Both the position numbers and the translations under genes were made by a program. A stretch of DNA of 64,000 nucleotides from Eretmocerus hayati (Eukaryota > Arthropoda > Insecta > Hymenoptera > Aphelinidae). The DNA lies in the NCBI GenBank assembly GCA_029851415.1, contig CM056743.1, forward strand, positions 65,998,186 to 66,062,185. Direction: 5' to 3'. The notes under the pieces were generated by a model. It saw nothing but the letters and a program-made list of their open reading frames with translations, was not told the origin of the DNA and did no database searches. Shown here piece after piece: positions 41,201-49,451 of this stretch. Every line of letters starts with the position of its first letter. Position 1 is the stretch's first letter.

Positions 41201-42157
41201 CCTGGATTTGCAAAAGCACAACCGAAAATAAAGAGTATTGAAATTATCCAGAATGAGTCCCAAATTATTAATGAGAAGGCGGAAATTGAAAATCCGAAGA
41301 TCCAAGAGAATACGGAGGCTCAGACAGCAATTCCAATCACAACCGCAGGCGGGTATTTTGTCAATTTTTCAATACGCGACCAGAGCGGCGAATTAGTAGC
41401 GCAGGGCGACGGGGGCCCTTTATTCATAAAAGCAGTATCGCATCGAGTTAGCGATCCTTCGGATGAGCGATTCGAACAAGCCGTAAGGCAGAGCGCAAGT
41501 TTTCACGTTGAGTCGAGCACGTCGCAATATAACTCGCAGACCGATAAGCAGCATTCTACAGAGAAAGAGACGGACAATATACAGCAGCTCCCAGCCACTC
41601 CTATTCTCTCTCCACGCGGTGGCTCGGGCAGCGTTCACCCCGTACCGGGCGAGTTAAGCGTCGCGAGCGAATCGGCAGCAGAGGTAGAATCGATGCCTCC
41701 GCCACTCGTAAATTTGCCAAAGCCCTCAGCTGCAACCGAACTCGCGTTGGATGAAAAGTTCCAACACTTCAGACCATATGACGCGTGTGCAGAGAGTTTC
41801 AAGCTTTTTGATAGAATTACTGACATTCCAAATCTACCAAAAGGCAACTGTCTATTCTGGTCCCTGATTCGAATTGAAAATTTGGATATCAATGCTTTAG
41901 AAATGAGATCGGACCTCTTGAATAGGGGCCAATTTTTATTAGAATCTTGCGCGGATACAGAGGCAACGGTGGAGATTTTATCGAGCTCTGAAGAATTTGG
42001 AAACGACGACTGTATATTTCTATTCTCACGCCTATACAGCAGAAATGTCTGCGTGCACACGTTGGATGGGAAAGGCAAAATTTCATATAATATAACACGC
42101 GCAAATGGGAGCGCAGATTTCATCCACTTGCATATGGGTCATTCTGGACCAAGGTGA
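38216..42157 (+). CDS. pol: Pol, N-terminal half: protease, RT, RNase H, OTU-like domain
   Basis: The ORF is open from the frameshift site. It has an aspartic protease (IDSGADVCI, near 38,525), and an RT with YRLVADFRPL, VVDLLHGFFQI and the catalytic SYCDDLYV (near 39,855). RNase H follows with FADACDYSVAS, DKEFEAIVQ and VVTDHEPL (40,300-40,540). After about 400 low-complexity, charged residues, NLPKGNCLFWSL (near 41,840) with FGNDDCIFLFSRLYSRNVCV and FIHLHM looks like an OTU-type cysteine protease core. The frame then enters a foldback element at 42,137 and ends artificially at 42,157. The remaining half of the polyprotein lies beyond 45,336. Confidence 0.88.
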   Translation, partial: LDARPSHPPCAGRIDEVIRIASHMNRKNDNERSALDFLSNGKLSSGEKLVQNAVSEGCESDSTSSLPQVKIRTTVIKFLKTGVIPPIVEFESHETSNNKAKLYIDSGADVCIIEESKVKNLNQIDDSELLIINGVAKGEFKSMGTIRIKMNGMQWQFHVVPDTILLECDGLVGWDFLTKYGGKLNPKARCLEFRNFSIPFVYSEKIRVPPNMRRLIRAKIINDEKEGWVPQTHIAEGILFGEFLAKNVNGFGIAEISNVTDEPIYIDTPEIKLEKYEKIIPWNNDEVECCIKGEDAICYIRRLYTDAATPEEKTSEKSCDNDNDKSARDKAAAERVEILMKLVDIEGCNEEEVEHVRNLISIDPWRFGLEGEPLPATHLIEHKIHLKTGKPIKAKRYRLPPALKGPMIEEVKKLRDLGILRPSRSPWRSNCFLVPKSPAKDGTKRYRLVADFRPLNEDTIGTCQPLSFSSDIIDKLSGARYITVVDLLHGFFQIKMHEESAKYSAISTPLGHMEFARMAQGMQTSPDTLNEAIFMALAKLSPDDADSYCDDLYVWADSLEEHDRKFSKLMNCLKEANLVLSPPKCQFLKREAKVLGHIVGNGHMKPNPDKVAAIRGYPVPNKNIRKVRQFLGLTGYYRRFIENYARIAKPLTDLLKKDEPFVWGREQQRAFETLRDSLCSESVLASPEISNNENFIVFADACDYSVASILAIGSINSNRPVAYHSKVLKGAALNWPIFDKEFEAIVQACEAYRPYLYGRKFTVVTDHEPLRHFQKCQNDTRYNRQKAKVRGFNFNIVYRSFKQNAAADALSRNPVMKEGEVNPELPRSELYALAEQQEKENPSCYADCPPGRIFKTRAHRVVDGDKTKISETESTDAENQLSKKKIAKVPRESESEIEASQELKKQKRPRKVFQKTRSSQRLRDRYPALEIHASPRTHAVNETQIARESVENVEMLSDPPLEILEPKIQYSNIVPSPSLEQTRKDEPKIISKNAKPGFAKAQPKIKSIEIIQNESQIINEKAEIENPKIQENTEAQTAIPITTAGGYFVNFSIRDQSGELVAQGDGGPLFIKAVSHRVSDPSDERFEQAVRQSASFHVESSTSQYNSQTDKQHSTEKETDNIQQLPATPILSPRGGSGSVHPVPGELSVASESAAEVESMPPPLVNLPKPSAATELALDEKFQHFRPYDACAESFKLFDRITDIPNLPKGNCLFWSLIRIENLDINALEMRSDLLNRGQFLLESCADTEATVEILSSSEEFGNDDCIFLFSRLYSRNVCVHTLDGKGKISYNITRANGSADFIHLHMGHSGPR

Positions 42158-45100
42158 ACATTTTGAAAATCGACGAAATTTAAAAATGCCCCAAACATTT
42201 TTTTTCCGTTAGTACTACTAGAATATAATTGAAAAAAATTTTTTTCAGATTTTTTTGGGACCCATGGCGGGCCCTACGAATTTTCCAAGTCCCATTTTTG
42301 AGCAGTTTTTCGCCTATTTTTCGCTATCTTGGAAAATTCGTAGCTCGGACCCAAATGCATCTTTTTCATCCTAGCTGGGCGCATTTTTTTCGGTATGACG
42401 TACACTTCCAAGAAAAAAATTGACCGGTCCAAAAAATTGATATCTGGTAGGTCCCACGGTTGCATCAAAAAAGGCCCAAAAATACGACTTTGCACCACCT
42501 TTGGAGGCATATAGGTCAAAATGGAAGCCTCGTAGCAAAATTTTGCAGTGAAAAAAATTTGTAGGCCTTGAAAAAACCTTCAATTTCCTTTTTGGAACGT
42601 GTCATTATCTTATCTCACGTACGATCTACAGCCGATTTAAGATGGGCATTTTTGTAAAAACGTGAAACTTCAAGGCCAATTAAAGAAAATCGTTTATTTT
42701 TTATCGACCCCAAACCTATGAGAAAATGTTCTTTCAGGTGTCTATTTGAAGCCCCAACAATAATTTGGTTGTTCCTTTCAAATCCCGATTTTATACGAGC
42801 TGTTAAAAACAGTCGAAAATACCGAAAATCGTGTCGAATTCGGGCCTTATCATGAAGCTTCGTGGACTGGGTCTTCCCTTGCTCTCGATACGTGGACTCT
42901 AATTATACAGCACTCGGCATAAAATATTGTGGAAGATGGGACCTAGAGCTGAAAAATGGCCTCTCGTGCGATGCTTTACGATGGAACCGTCCAAAACTAG
43001 AGTAAATTGAGTAAATACAAGATAAATCGAAAAAATCGATTGTGATGCATCTCTCACTTAACTAGCCCGCGCTCACTAGCCCAACCGGCCGCTTTGGCAC
43101 TCCGCGTATGCTCCGCACTGCATGCCATCCTCCGTTTATGCGGAAGTGATAAGTGATATTAACAGCTGATGCAGTATTGTCAGGTATTATCCAGTATAGA
43201 CAGAGATAAGAAGGTTCTCTAATCTCCGTTACAGACTGTAGACTGTACGAGGTTTCGGTTGTTAGTGACCACCACGTAAAAATTGTATGTGTCAGTCAGC
43301 GTCCCGATCAGAAATTTTGGTACCTTCCCCGCGGGGTTTGCCCCGAAGATGGACCAAATGTATTGTGAAGCATATGAAGTGTAACGCCTTCCCCGCGAGG
43401 CACCCGCGAGGTATCGTCGGGGCAATATTTGCGCAAAATTAGTGCAGTTTCTGTTGAGACCTTCAAAATAATTTCGGATATGTTTGTAATGTTATCACTA
43501 GTATGTGATTGTTTAAGTAAAGTATGTTCAAGTAGAGTTGAAAATTCATCGAAGACCTGGGAAAGCCTCATAAGAGCTACTAATATCGAGCTTGTGTTTA
43601 CTTCTACTGAGGGCAAATAGTCACTTGACTTTGCAGCGTGTGACGAAGAAATTAATTTTGCTGGACTGAGATTTGTGTGAGAAGTGAGTGGTGCTGATCA
43701 ATGATATTAAAATACAATATGTTCACGTTAAATGCCTCTGTTGAAATTTCCATCATACACCGACAGAAGTGAGGTTAACTCTGAGACACTATGCAGGAAT
43801 GTTGTGAAAGTGATCAGATACTTTGCGGGGGCCCTGCGGGGAAGGCGTTACACTTCATATGCTTTACAATACATTTGCCCTAATACCCGCGATGTTCGAG
43901 GCATGGCGTAAAAATGCTCGGGGCAATTCCGCCATGGTTTGGGGCAACCCCGAGGGGAAGGTAATGACGGTCAGCGGCCATTCGAGATCTCCCATCTCAC
44001 TCGCACCTAATAGGTTATCCCATGAGTACGAGGGAGACGACAGATCTCGAACGGTCACTGACTGTCATCCCATTGCAGTTCACCTCATGGCGTGAAGATA
44101 ACAAAAGTTATCTTCACGCCATGGTTCACCTTGTTCTCGAGTGTACCAAAATTTCTGATCGGGACGCTGACTGACACATACAATTTTTACGTGGTGGTCA
44201 CTAACAACCGAAACCTCGTACAGTCTACAGTCTGTAACGGAGATTAGAGAACCTTCTTATCTCTGTCTATACTGGATAATACCTGACAATACTGCATCAG
44301 CTGTTAATATCACTTATCACTTCCGCATAAACGGAAGATGGCATGCAGTGCGGAGCATACGCGGAGTGCCAAAGCGGCCGGTTGGGCTAGTGAGCGCGGG
44401 CTAGTTAAGTGAGAGATGCATCACAATCGATTTTCTCGATTTATCTTGTATTTACTCAATTTACTCTAGTTTTGGACGGTTCCATCGTAAAGCATCGCAC
44501 GAGAGGCCATTTTTCAGCTCTAGGTCCCATCTTCCACAATATTTCATGCCGAGTGCTGTATAATTAGAGTCCACGTATCGAGAGCAAGGGAAGACCCAGT
44601 CCACGAAGCTTCATGATAAGGCCCGAATTCGACACGATTTTCGGTATTTTCGACTGTTTTTAACAGCTCGTATAAAATCGGGATTTGAAAGGAACAACCA
44701 AATTATTGTTGGGGCTTCAAATAGACACCTGAAAGGACATTTTCTCATAGGTTTGGGGTCGATAAAAAATAAACGATTTTTTTAAATTGGTCTTGAAGTT
44801 TCACGTTCTTACAAAAATGCCCAACTTAAATCGGCTGTAGATCGTACGTGAGATAAGATAATGACACGTTCCAAAAAGGAAATTGAAGGTTTTTTCAAGG
44901 CCTACAAGTTTTTTATCTTGCAAAATTTTGCTACGAGGCTTCCATTTTGACCTATACGCCTCCAAAGTTGGTGCAAAGTCTTATTTTTGGGCCTTTTTTG
45001 ATGCAACCGTGGGACCTACCAGATATCAATTTTTTGGACCGGTCAATTTTTTTCTTGGAAGTGTACGTCATACCGAAAAAAATGCGCCCAGCTAGGATGA

Positions 45101-45336
45101 AAAAGATGCATTTGGGTCCGAGCTACGAATTTTCCAAGATAGCGAAAAATAGGCGAAAAACCGCTCAAAAACGGGACTTGGAAAATTCGTAGGGCCCGCC
45201 ATGGGTCCCAAAAAAATCTGAAAAAAATTTTTTTCAATTATATTCTAGTAGTACTAACGGAAAAAAAATGTTTGGGGCATTTTTAAATTTCGTCGATTTT
45301 CAAAATGTTCACCTTGGTCCAGAATGACCCATTTAG
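42137..45336. mobile_element. 3.2-kb foldback element inserted in pol
   Basis: Arms of about 1.25-1.5 kb (left from 42,137, starting GGTCATTCTGGACCAAGGTG; right ending in its complement at about 45,331) are near-identical in inverted orientation, with a loop of roughly 400 bp around 43,430-43,830. Copies of ATATG at 42,132-42,136 and 45,337-45,341 look like a 5-bp target duplication. The right arm has about 270 extra bases (43,880-44,150), including a TGGCGTGAAGATAAC hairpin. Mirrored short frames in both arms are not genes. No transposase. Confidence 0.85.
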
Positions 45337-48300
45337 ATATGCCAGCCGAGCACTTCACGCCCCTCCTGCCGATTCAGGGAAATACGGAGACAGACTCGCG
45401 CGTAACCGTCGACAGAAGCGGCAGATTCGACGAAAACGGATCGGATCGTGGATTTGAACCCGAGGAAGCGCTGACCGTAATGGATATCTCTCAAACCAAT
45501 AGTCAACCCCAAGCGCAACCAGAGAGCCACGTAACTCGAGCAAAAGCTCACTCGTCAGCTTTAGAGAAAATTCAAGTTGCGCAAGCTCGTCCACCTCGTG
45601 AAAAGCCACCATGGGCATTGGGTGACGATCAGCTTGCGCAACCATTGCAAAAAATACTTGCAGTCGACGTGCGTGCATTTCGATACCGAGAAAACTTAGT
45701 ATTCCTTGCCTCGTGTGATGGCTATATGGAATCTGAAACTATCGCATCACTACTCGAAAGGGGCTACATTGAGGCTGAGCTATTATGTGCAAATGATTTT
45801 TCAGTCGGCGAAATGCACGAATTCCATACTTATAATTTGAGCACGTTCGCCGCTTTCGTCAAAAATTACATTGGTGAAAGACCACTGCAAAAAGACATTA
45901 AAAAAGTATTTCAAAATTTGAAAAATTTGATCCGCAAGAGAAAACTGAAAAGCATAGGCCTCATCCAAGACACTCAGATCCTCCCACCTGCTTCATGGCC
46001 AAAAATAATTGAAATTTTTGAAAAAGTTTTTGACGGCATGCCTATCAAGGCAGTTCTTTTCAAGCATAGCCTCAAAGTGCCCCCAGAGAGTGATAGACAC
46101 AAGATTATCACTGAAATACATTCTTCAGTGCAAGGGGAACATTACGGCATTAATCGTACTCATAAATTGCTCGCCCAGTCTTACTATCGGAAGACTATGC
46201 GCGAAGATGTAAAGAGCGTGGTCGAAAGATGCGACGGGTGTGCTGTAGATAAGTTGGTACGCCAAAAAACTCGCCTACCATTAAGACTAGTCGAATCGCC
46301 ACCTCGTATTTTCGATAAAATAACCATCGATTTTTACTCACCACCATGCCCGTCAAAGCGCGGTTTTCGGTATATATTGTCAATACAAGATCAAACGACC
46401 AGATACACAATACTAGTTGCCACGCGCCGTGGCACAGCACAAGAAGTCGTGGACGCACTTCTCGACAAAGTCATAGCTTATTTTGGACCACCGGGCGCCA
46501 TTATCAGCGATAATGGCAAAGCGTTTATTAATAATGTTATAAAAGGTTTTTCAGAAGCCCTGGGTATCAAAACGTATAGCACCTCCCCATATTCGCCAAT
46601 GAGCAACGGGATGATTGAGAGGATGCACGCGACCCTGACCGAGTTCCTCAAGGCATTTGCGAAGGACCGTGCGGATTGGGACAAGGTACTCCCAATGGCC
46701 CAATTTTCAATAAATTCAGTAGAAAACGCATCAACTGGTTACCCGCCGCTCACACTTCTCCTGGGCCACAACGTCAGACTATCTGGAGATCTACACCAGG
46801 ACAACCAAACCTATGCCGACTTCATCGTGGAGAGAAGGGCTGAGTTGCAGCAAATACAAACTCTAGCCGCACTCCATGCAAACTACGCCAAGTACCGTTA
46901 TAAACATTATTATGATATGAAGGCTTCACCAAGCCACTTTCGTGAGGGCGAATTGGTCTACGAATTGAATTTACCTGTCAAAAATAAGTTAGCGCCCCAA
47001 TATACTGGGCCCTATGAAATTTTGAATATTAATTATAAAACGAAAAATGTCACTCTTCGAAATAACAATCTCACGAAAGTGGTCCGTATAGACCAAATCA
47101 AAAGATGTGCGGAAGTAAAAATAGAGATGGCAGAAGCCAACATCAGGAACCAAATTGCGGTGGTCCTTTTACTGTGTTCACATTTGGAAGAGCCAACCAC
47201 CCAGCGCCCTCGCTCTGTCCGTCGTGAAACTCCGGCCCAGAAACGAGGCACTGAGGAGGTCACGGCTTGGCCAGAGAAAAAGTTACGCGAAATTTTACTG
47301 TCTGCACGCATGTGGGACCTCGCTCTGTCCGTCGTAGAACTCCGGCCCAGAGACGAGAGTCTCGTCGAATCAGAATTATTTTGTAAAACATTATACATCA
47401 CCAACAAAAACACTGAGATGTTTACAAAATTTTTCAGTGCAAGCAGAGGCCCCAAGCAGTCGAAATTTATCACCCCACTGGAGCACACACCAGGGCTTCT
47501 GGTGGAGCAGATAGCCCCACTGTCGACATCCAGCATGACTTGGAAAATCGTCCAGCGCATCGAGCTAACCCAGCTGACTGCGACAGCATCTACATTGAGA
47601 GACGCATGGAATCAGCTGAGCTCAGCTTGCTCAGATGAAGGCCACGTTGGGCAGTTGAACTCAATCCATCGTCAAATCGCTGAGACGAGCAAGGACGAGG
47701 AGCGCACCATGGATATGCTGGCATATAAAAACCCCCGCCAGCGCAGAGCCTGGTTACCATTCATTGGGAGAGGGATGAAAGTTATTTTTGGAACGTTAGA
47801 TGAGCGTTCTGAGGGTGAATTGATAAACATAATTGAGACAAGGGCAAACGATACTCGGAAAATAGCTGAGCTCTTAGCAAATCAAACTGAATTAATTGAA
47901 ACTGAGTTAAGTAAAAATTCAGAAAAGCTAGAAAAGCTTCAAAATTTTGCGAACAATTTATCAAGTAATGTCAATAAAATTGACACCGAGTTGTTATGCA
48001 ACAGTGCCATCCAAGCTATTCAGGCCGCAGCAAATAACTATAAGTTCGACATTCAGATGCTAATCGAAACGATATCATTTGCCTCGCAAGGTTCAATTCA
48101 CCCTCATCTCATGACTCCATCTGTGATTGAAAAATCAGCAACAACCATTAAAAATGCCCTACCGGAAGTGAAATTCCCACGGACGGACAACAATGAGTCC
48201 ATTTCCGAAATTACTAAAATTTCGGACATTTCTATTGTATTGATAAATCAAACACTTATTTATTCTATGGGAATTCCACTTTTGGACTTGGCGGAGTACA

Positions 48301-49232
48301 CACTATTCCGAGCCTCTGCACTGCCAATATTACAACAATTACACGAAAATGACGCGGGCATGTTTGCCTACGTCTACCCAAAATTTCACCATTTTGCATT
48401 GGATACGGTTGCAAATACTTATATGAACATTCATCGAAATAATTTGGCAGATTGCAGAAGGCTAAGGGACAGAATGGTGTGTACAAATCCACCACCTGTA
48501 CGGGAACTTATTTCTAAAATGTCATGTGAAATCGAAATGGCTTTAAATCAAAAAATTTCAGATGTGGCAACGTGCGATATTCGCGTGACGAAAATGCACG
48601 AAACTTATTGGGTGAGGCTCCACGAAGCCAACAGCTGGGTATTCTCTACCCTGCAGGAGGAGCGCTTATATGTACATTGCCAAGGAAGCGAGCATCTGAG
48701 TACACCAGTCAACGGCACCGGCATACTCAGGCTATCACCTGGGTGTATGGCCATCACACCGAACGCAAGGCTCACGGCATCGAAAAACATCGAAATGACC
48801 CAACCCCCACTGGCTTTTCAAGATGTGGACCTGAACATCAAGGAGCTGCTAAAAAGGATCCCGTATGAACCGGGCACAACCCAAATTCACGAGGCACTAG
48901 ATAACATCCTACGCGAAGAGCAGGGTGCTCTGAGCCCATCGCACGTAGAGGCTCTCGGGTCCGCTCCAAGTCTGCGCGATATCATCATAAAAGCCCGCGA
49001 GATTGGCAAGTATAAGGCAGTATCGACAAAATTCAATAATCTAGAGAATAATATAAGTCTCTACTTAATGCTAGCATCTGCCATAGCAATTGCAGCAATC
49101 CTTTCTATCAAAATATGTGGGAAAATAATGAATCCCTATTTGCCAATGCTTGCTACCGCTCGTTCTATCTTTTGCAAAGGGAACGAGGACAAGCCCATCC
49201 GGAGCAGGAACCAGATGAGAGTATTGCAATGA
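45324..49232 (+). CDS. pol: Pol C-terminal half (integrase) continuous with envelope
   Basis: The first few codons (45,324-45,336) belong to the foldback. From 45,337 the frame continues the OTU-like end (AEHFTPLLP), then a charged linker. The integrase has an HHCC zinc-binding part (H in HKIITEIH, H in GINRTHKLL, C in ERCDGC) and the catalytic D in KITIDFYS, D in IISDNGKAF and E in GMIERMH, with 35 residues between the last two. An LAPQYTGPYEIL element typical of gypsy integrase C-termini follows. The same frame runs without a stop into the envelope. Reading frames on both sides of the foldback agree, so the two halves belonged to one ORF. Confidence 0.9.
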   Translation: MTHLDMPAEHFTPLLPIQGNTETDSRVTVDRSGRFDENGSDRGFEPEEALTVMDISQTNSQPQAQPESHVTRAKAHSSALEKIQVAQARPPREKPPWALGDDQLAQPLQKILAVDVRAFRYRENLVFLASCDGYMESETIASLLERGYIEAELLCANDFSVGEMHEFHTYNLSTFAAFVKNYIGERPLQKDIKKVFQNLKNLIRKRKLKSIGLIQDTQILPPASWPKIIEIFEKVFDGMPIKAVLFKHSLKVPPESDRHKIITEIHSSVQGEHYGINRTHKLLAQSYYRKTMREDVKSVVERCDGCAVDKLVRQKTRLPLRLVESPPRIFDKITIDFYSPPCPSKRGFRYILSIQDQTTRYTILVATRRGTAQEVVDALLDKVIAYFGPPGAIISDNGKAFINNVIKGFSEALGIKTYSTSPYSPMSNGMIERMHATLTEFLKAFAKDRADWDKVLPMAQFSINSVENASTGYPPLTLLLGHNVRLSGDLHQDNQTYADFIVERRAELQQIQTLAALHANYAKYRYKHYYDMKASPSHFREGELVYELNLPVKNKLAPQYTGPYEILNINYKTKNVTLRNNNLTKVVRIDQIKRCAEVKIEMAEANIRNQIAVVLLLCSHLEEPTTQRPRSVRRETPAQKRGTEEVTAWPEKKLREILLSARMWDLALSVVELRPRDESLVESELFCKTLYITNKNTEMFTKFFSASRGPKQSKFITPLEHTPGLLVEQIAPLSTSSMTWKIVQRIELTQLTATASTLRDAWNQLSSACSDEGHVGQLNSIHRQIAETSKDEERTMDMLAYKNPRQRRAWLPFIGRGMKVIFGTLDERSEGELINIIETRANDTRKIAELLANQTELIETELSKNSEKLEKLQNFANNLSSNVNKIDTELLCNSAIQAIQAAANNYKFDIQMLIETISFASQGSIHPHLMTPSVIEKSATTIKNALPEVKFPRTDNNESISEITKISDISIVLINQTLIYSMGIPLLDLAEYTLFRASALPILQQLHENDAGMFAYVYPKFHHFALDTVANTYMNIHRNNLADCRRLRDRMVCTNPPPVRELISKMSCEIEMALNQKISDVATCDIRVTKMHETYWVRLHEANSWVFSTLQEERLYVHCQGSEHLSTPVNGTGILRLSPGCMAITPNARLTASKNIEMTQPPLAFQDVDLNIKELLKRIPYEPGTTQIHEALDNILREEQGALSPSHVEALGSAPSLRDIIIKAREIGKYKAVSTKFNNLENNISLYLMLASAIAIAAILSIKICGKIMNPYLPMLATARSIFCKGNEDKPIRSRNQMRVLQ
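47127..49232 (+). CDS. env: envelope fusion protein, baculovirus F/errantivirus type
   Basis: The in-frame ATG at 47127 starts a signal-peptide-like stretch (IAVVLLLCSH). A furin-type site RQRR lies near 47,745 and is followed by a hydrophobic WLPFIGRGMKVIFGTLDE fusion-peptide region, the hallmark of F-type proteins. A helical heptad region (IAELLANQTELIETELS) follows, then IHPHLMTPSVI and conserved cysteines. A membrane segment (LYLMLASAIAIAAILSIKI, near 49,060-49,117) precedes a short tail. The protein would mediate membrane fusion. No stop separates it from integrase, so separate expression likely needs splicing. A tandem near-repeat of about 112 bp (47,207 and 47,320) lies in the N-terminal part. 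Confidence 0.85.
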   Translation: MAEANIRNQIAVVLLLCSHLEEPTTQRPRSVRRETPAQKRGTEEVTAWPEKKLREILLSARMWDLALSVVELRPRDESLVESELFCKTLYITNKNTEMFTKFFSASRGPKQSKFITPLEHTPGLLVEQIAPLSTSSMTWKIVQRIELTQLTATASTLRDAWNQLSSACSDEGHVGQLNSIHRQIAETSKDEERTMDMLAYKNPRQRRAWLPFIGRGMKVIFGTLDERSEGELINIIETRANDTRKIAELLANQTELIETELSKNSEKLEKLQNFANNLSSNVNKIDTELLCNSAIQAIQAAANNYKFDIQMLIETISFASQGSIHPHLMTPSVIEKSATTIKNALPEVKFPRTDNNESISEITKISDISIVLINQTLIYSMGIPLLDLAEYTLFRASALPILQQLHENDAGMFAYVYPKFHHFALDTVANTYMNIHRNNLADCRRLRDRMVCTNPPPVRELISKMSCEIEMALNQKISDVATCDIRVTKMHETYWVRLHEANSWVFSTLQEERLYVHCQGSEHLSTPVNGTGILRLSPGCMAITPNARLTASKNIEMTQPPLAFQDVDLNIKELLKRIPYEPGTTQIHEALDNILREEQGALSPSHVEALGSAPSLRDIIIKAREIGKYKAVSTKFNNLENNISLYLMLASAIAIAAILSIKICGKIMNPYLPMLATARSIFCKGNEDKPIRSRNQMRVLQ

Positions 49233-49451
49233 ACATATGGCGCCATGCAATCATCATCCCAGATGAGCACAACCCACCCCAACATGGACAAACAGATCGT
49301 AGGCGTCCGCCCTCTGCCCGTCGCTCGCCATCGCTTGAACACGGCATCATCAGAGCAACCCAACCCGAAGTACAACGCCCGCCGTCGGATCAAGGAGGAC
49401 AGCGAGCGCGCACTCATCAGCGCCGATAAGATTCAACAAAAAAACTCATAG
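49233..49451 (+). other. possible continuation of the envelope tail after a TGA
   Basis: After the TGA at 49230-49232 the same frame remains open to 49,451 (HRLNTASSEQPNPKYNARRR). A cytoplasmic tail cut by a nonsense change would explain this, but it may be chance. An overlapping frame (49,115-49,429) is also open and basic. Confidence 0.35.

Noticed and set aside
42229..45237. Mirrored 60-102 codon frames in the foldback arms
   Set aside because: The same frames appear in both inverted copies only because the arms are near-identical. No family features or conserved start context.
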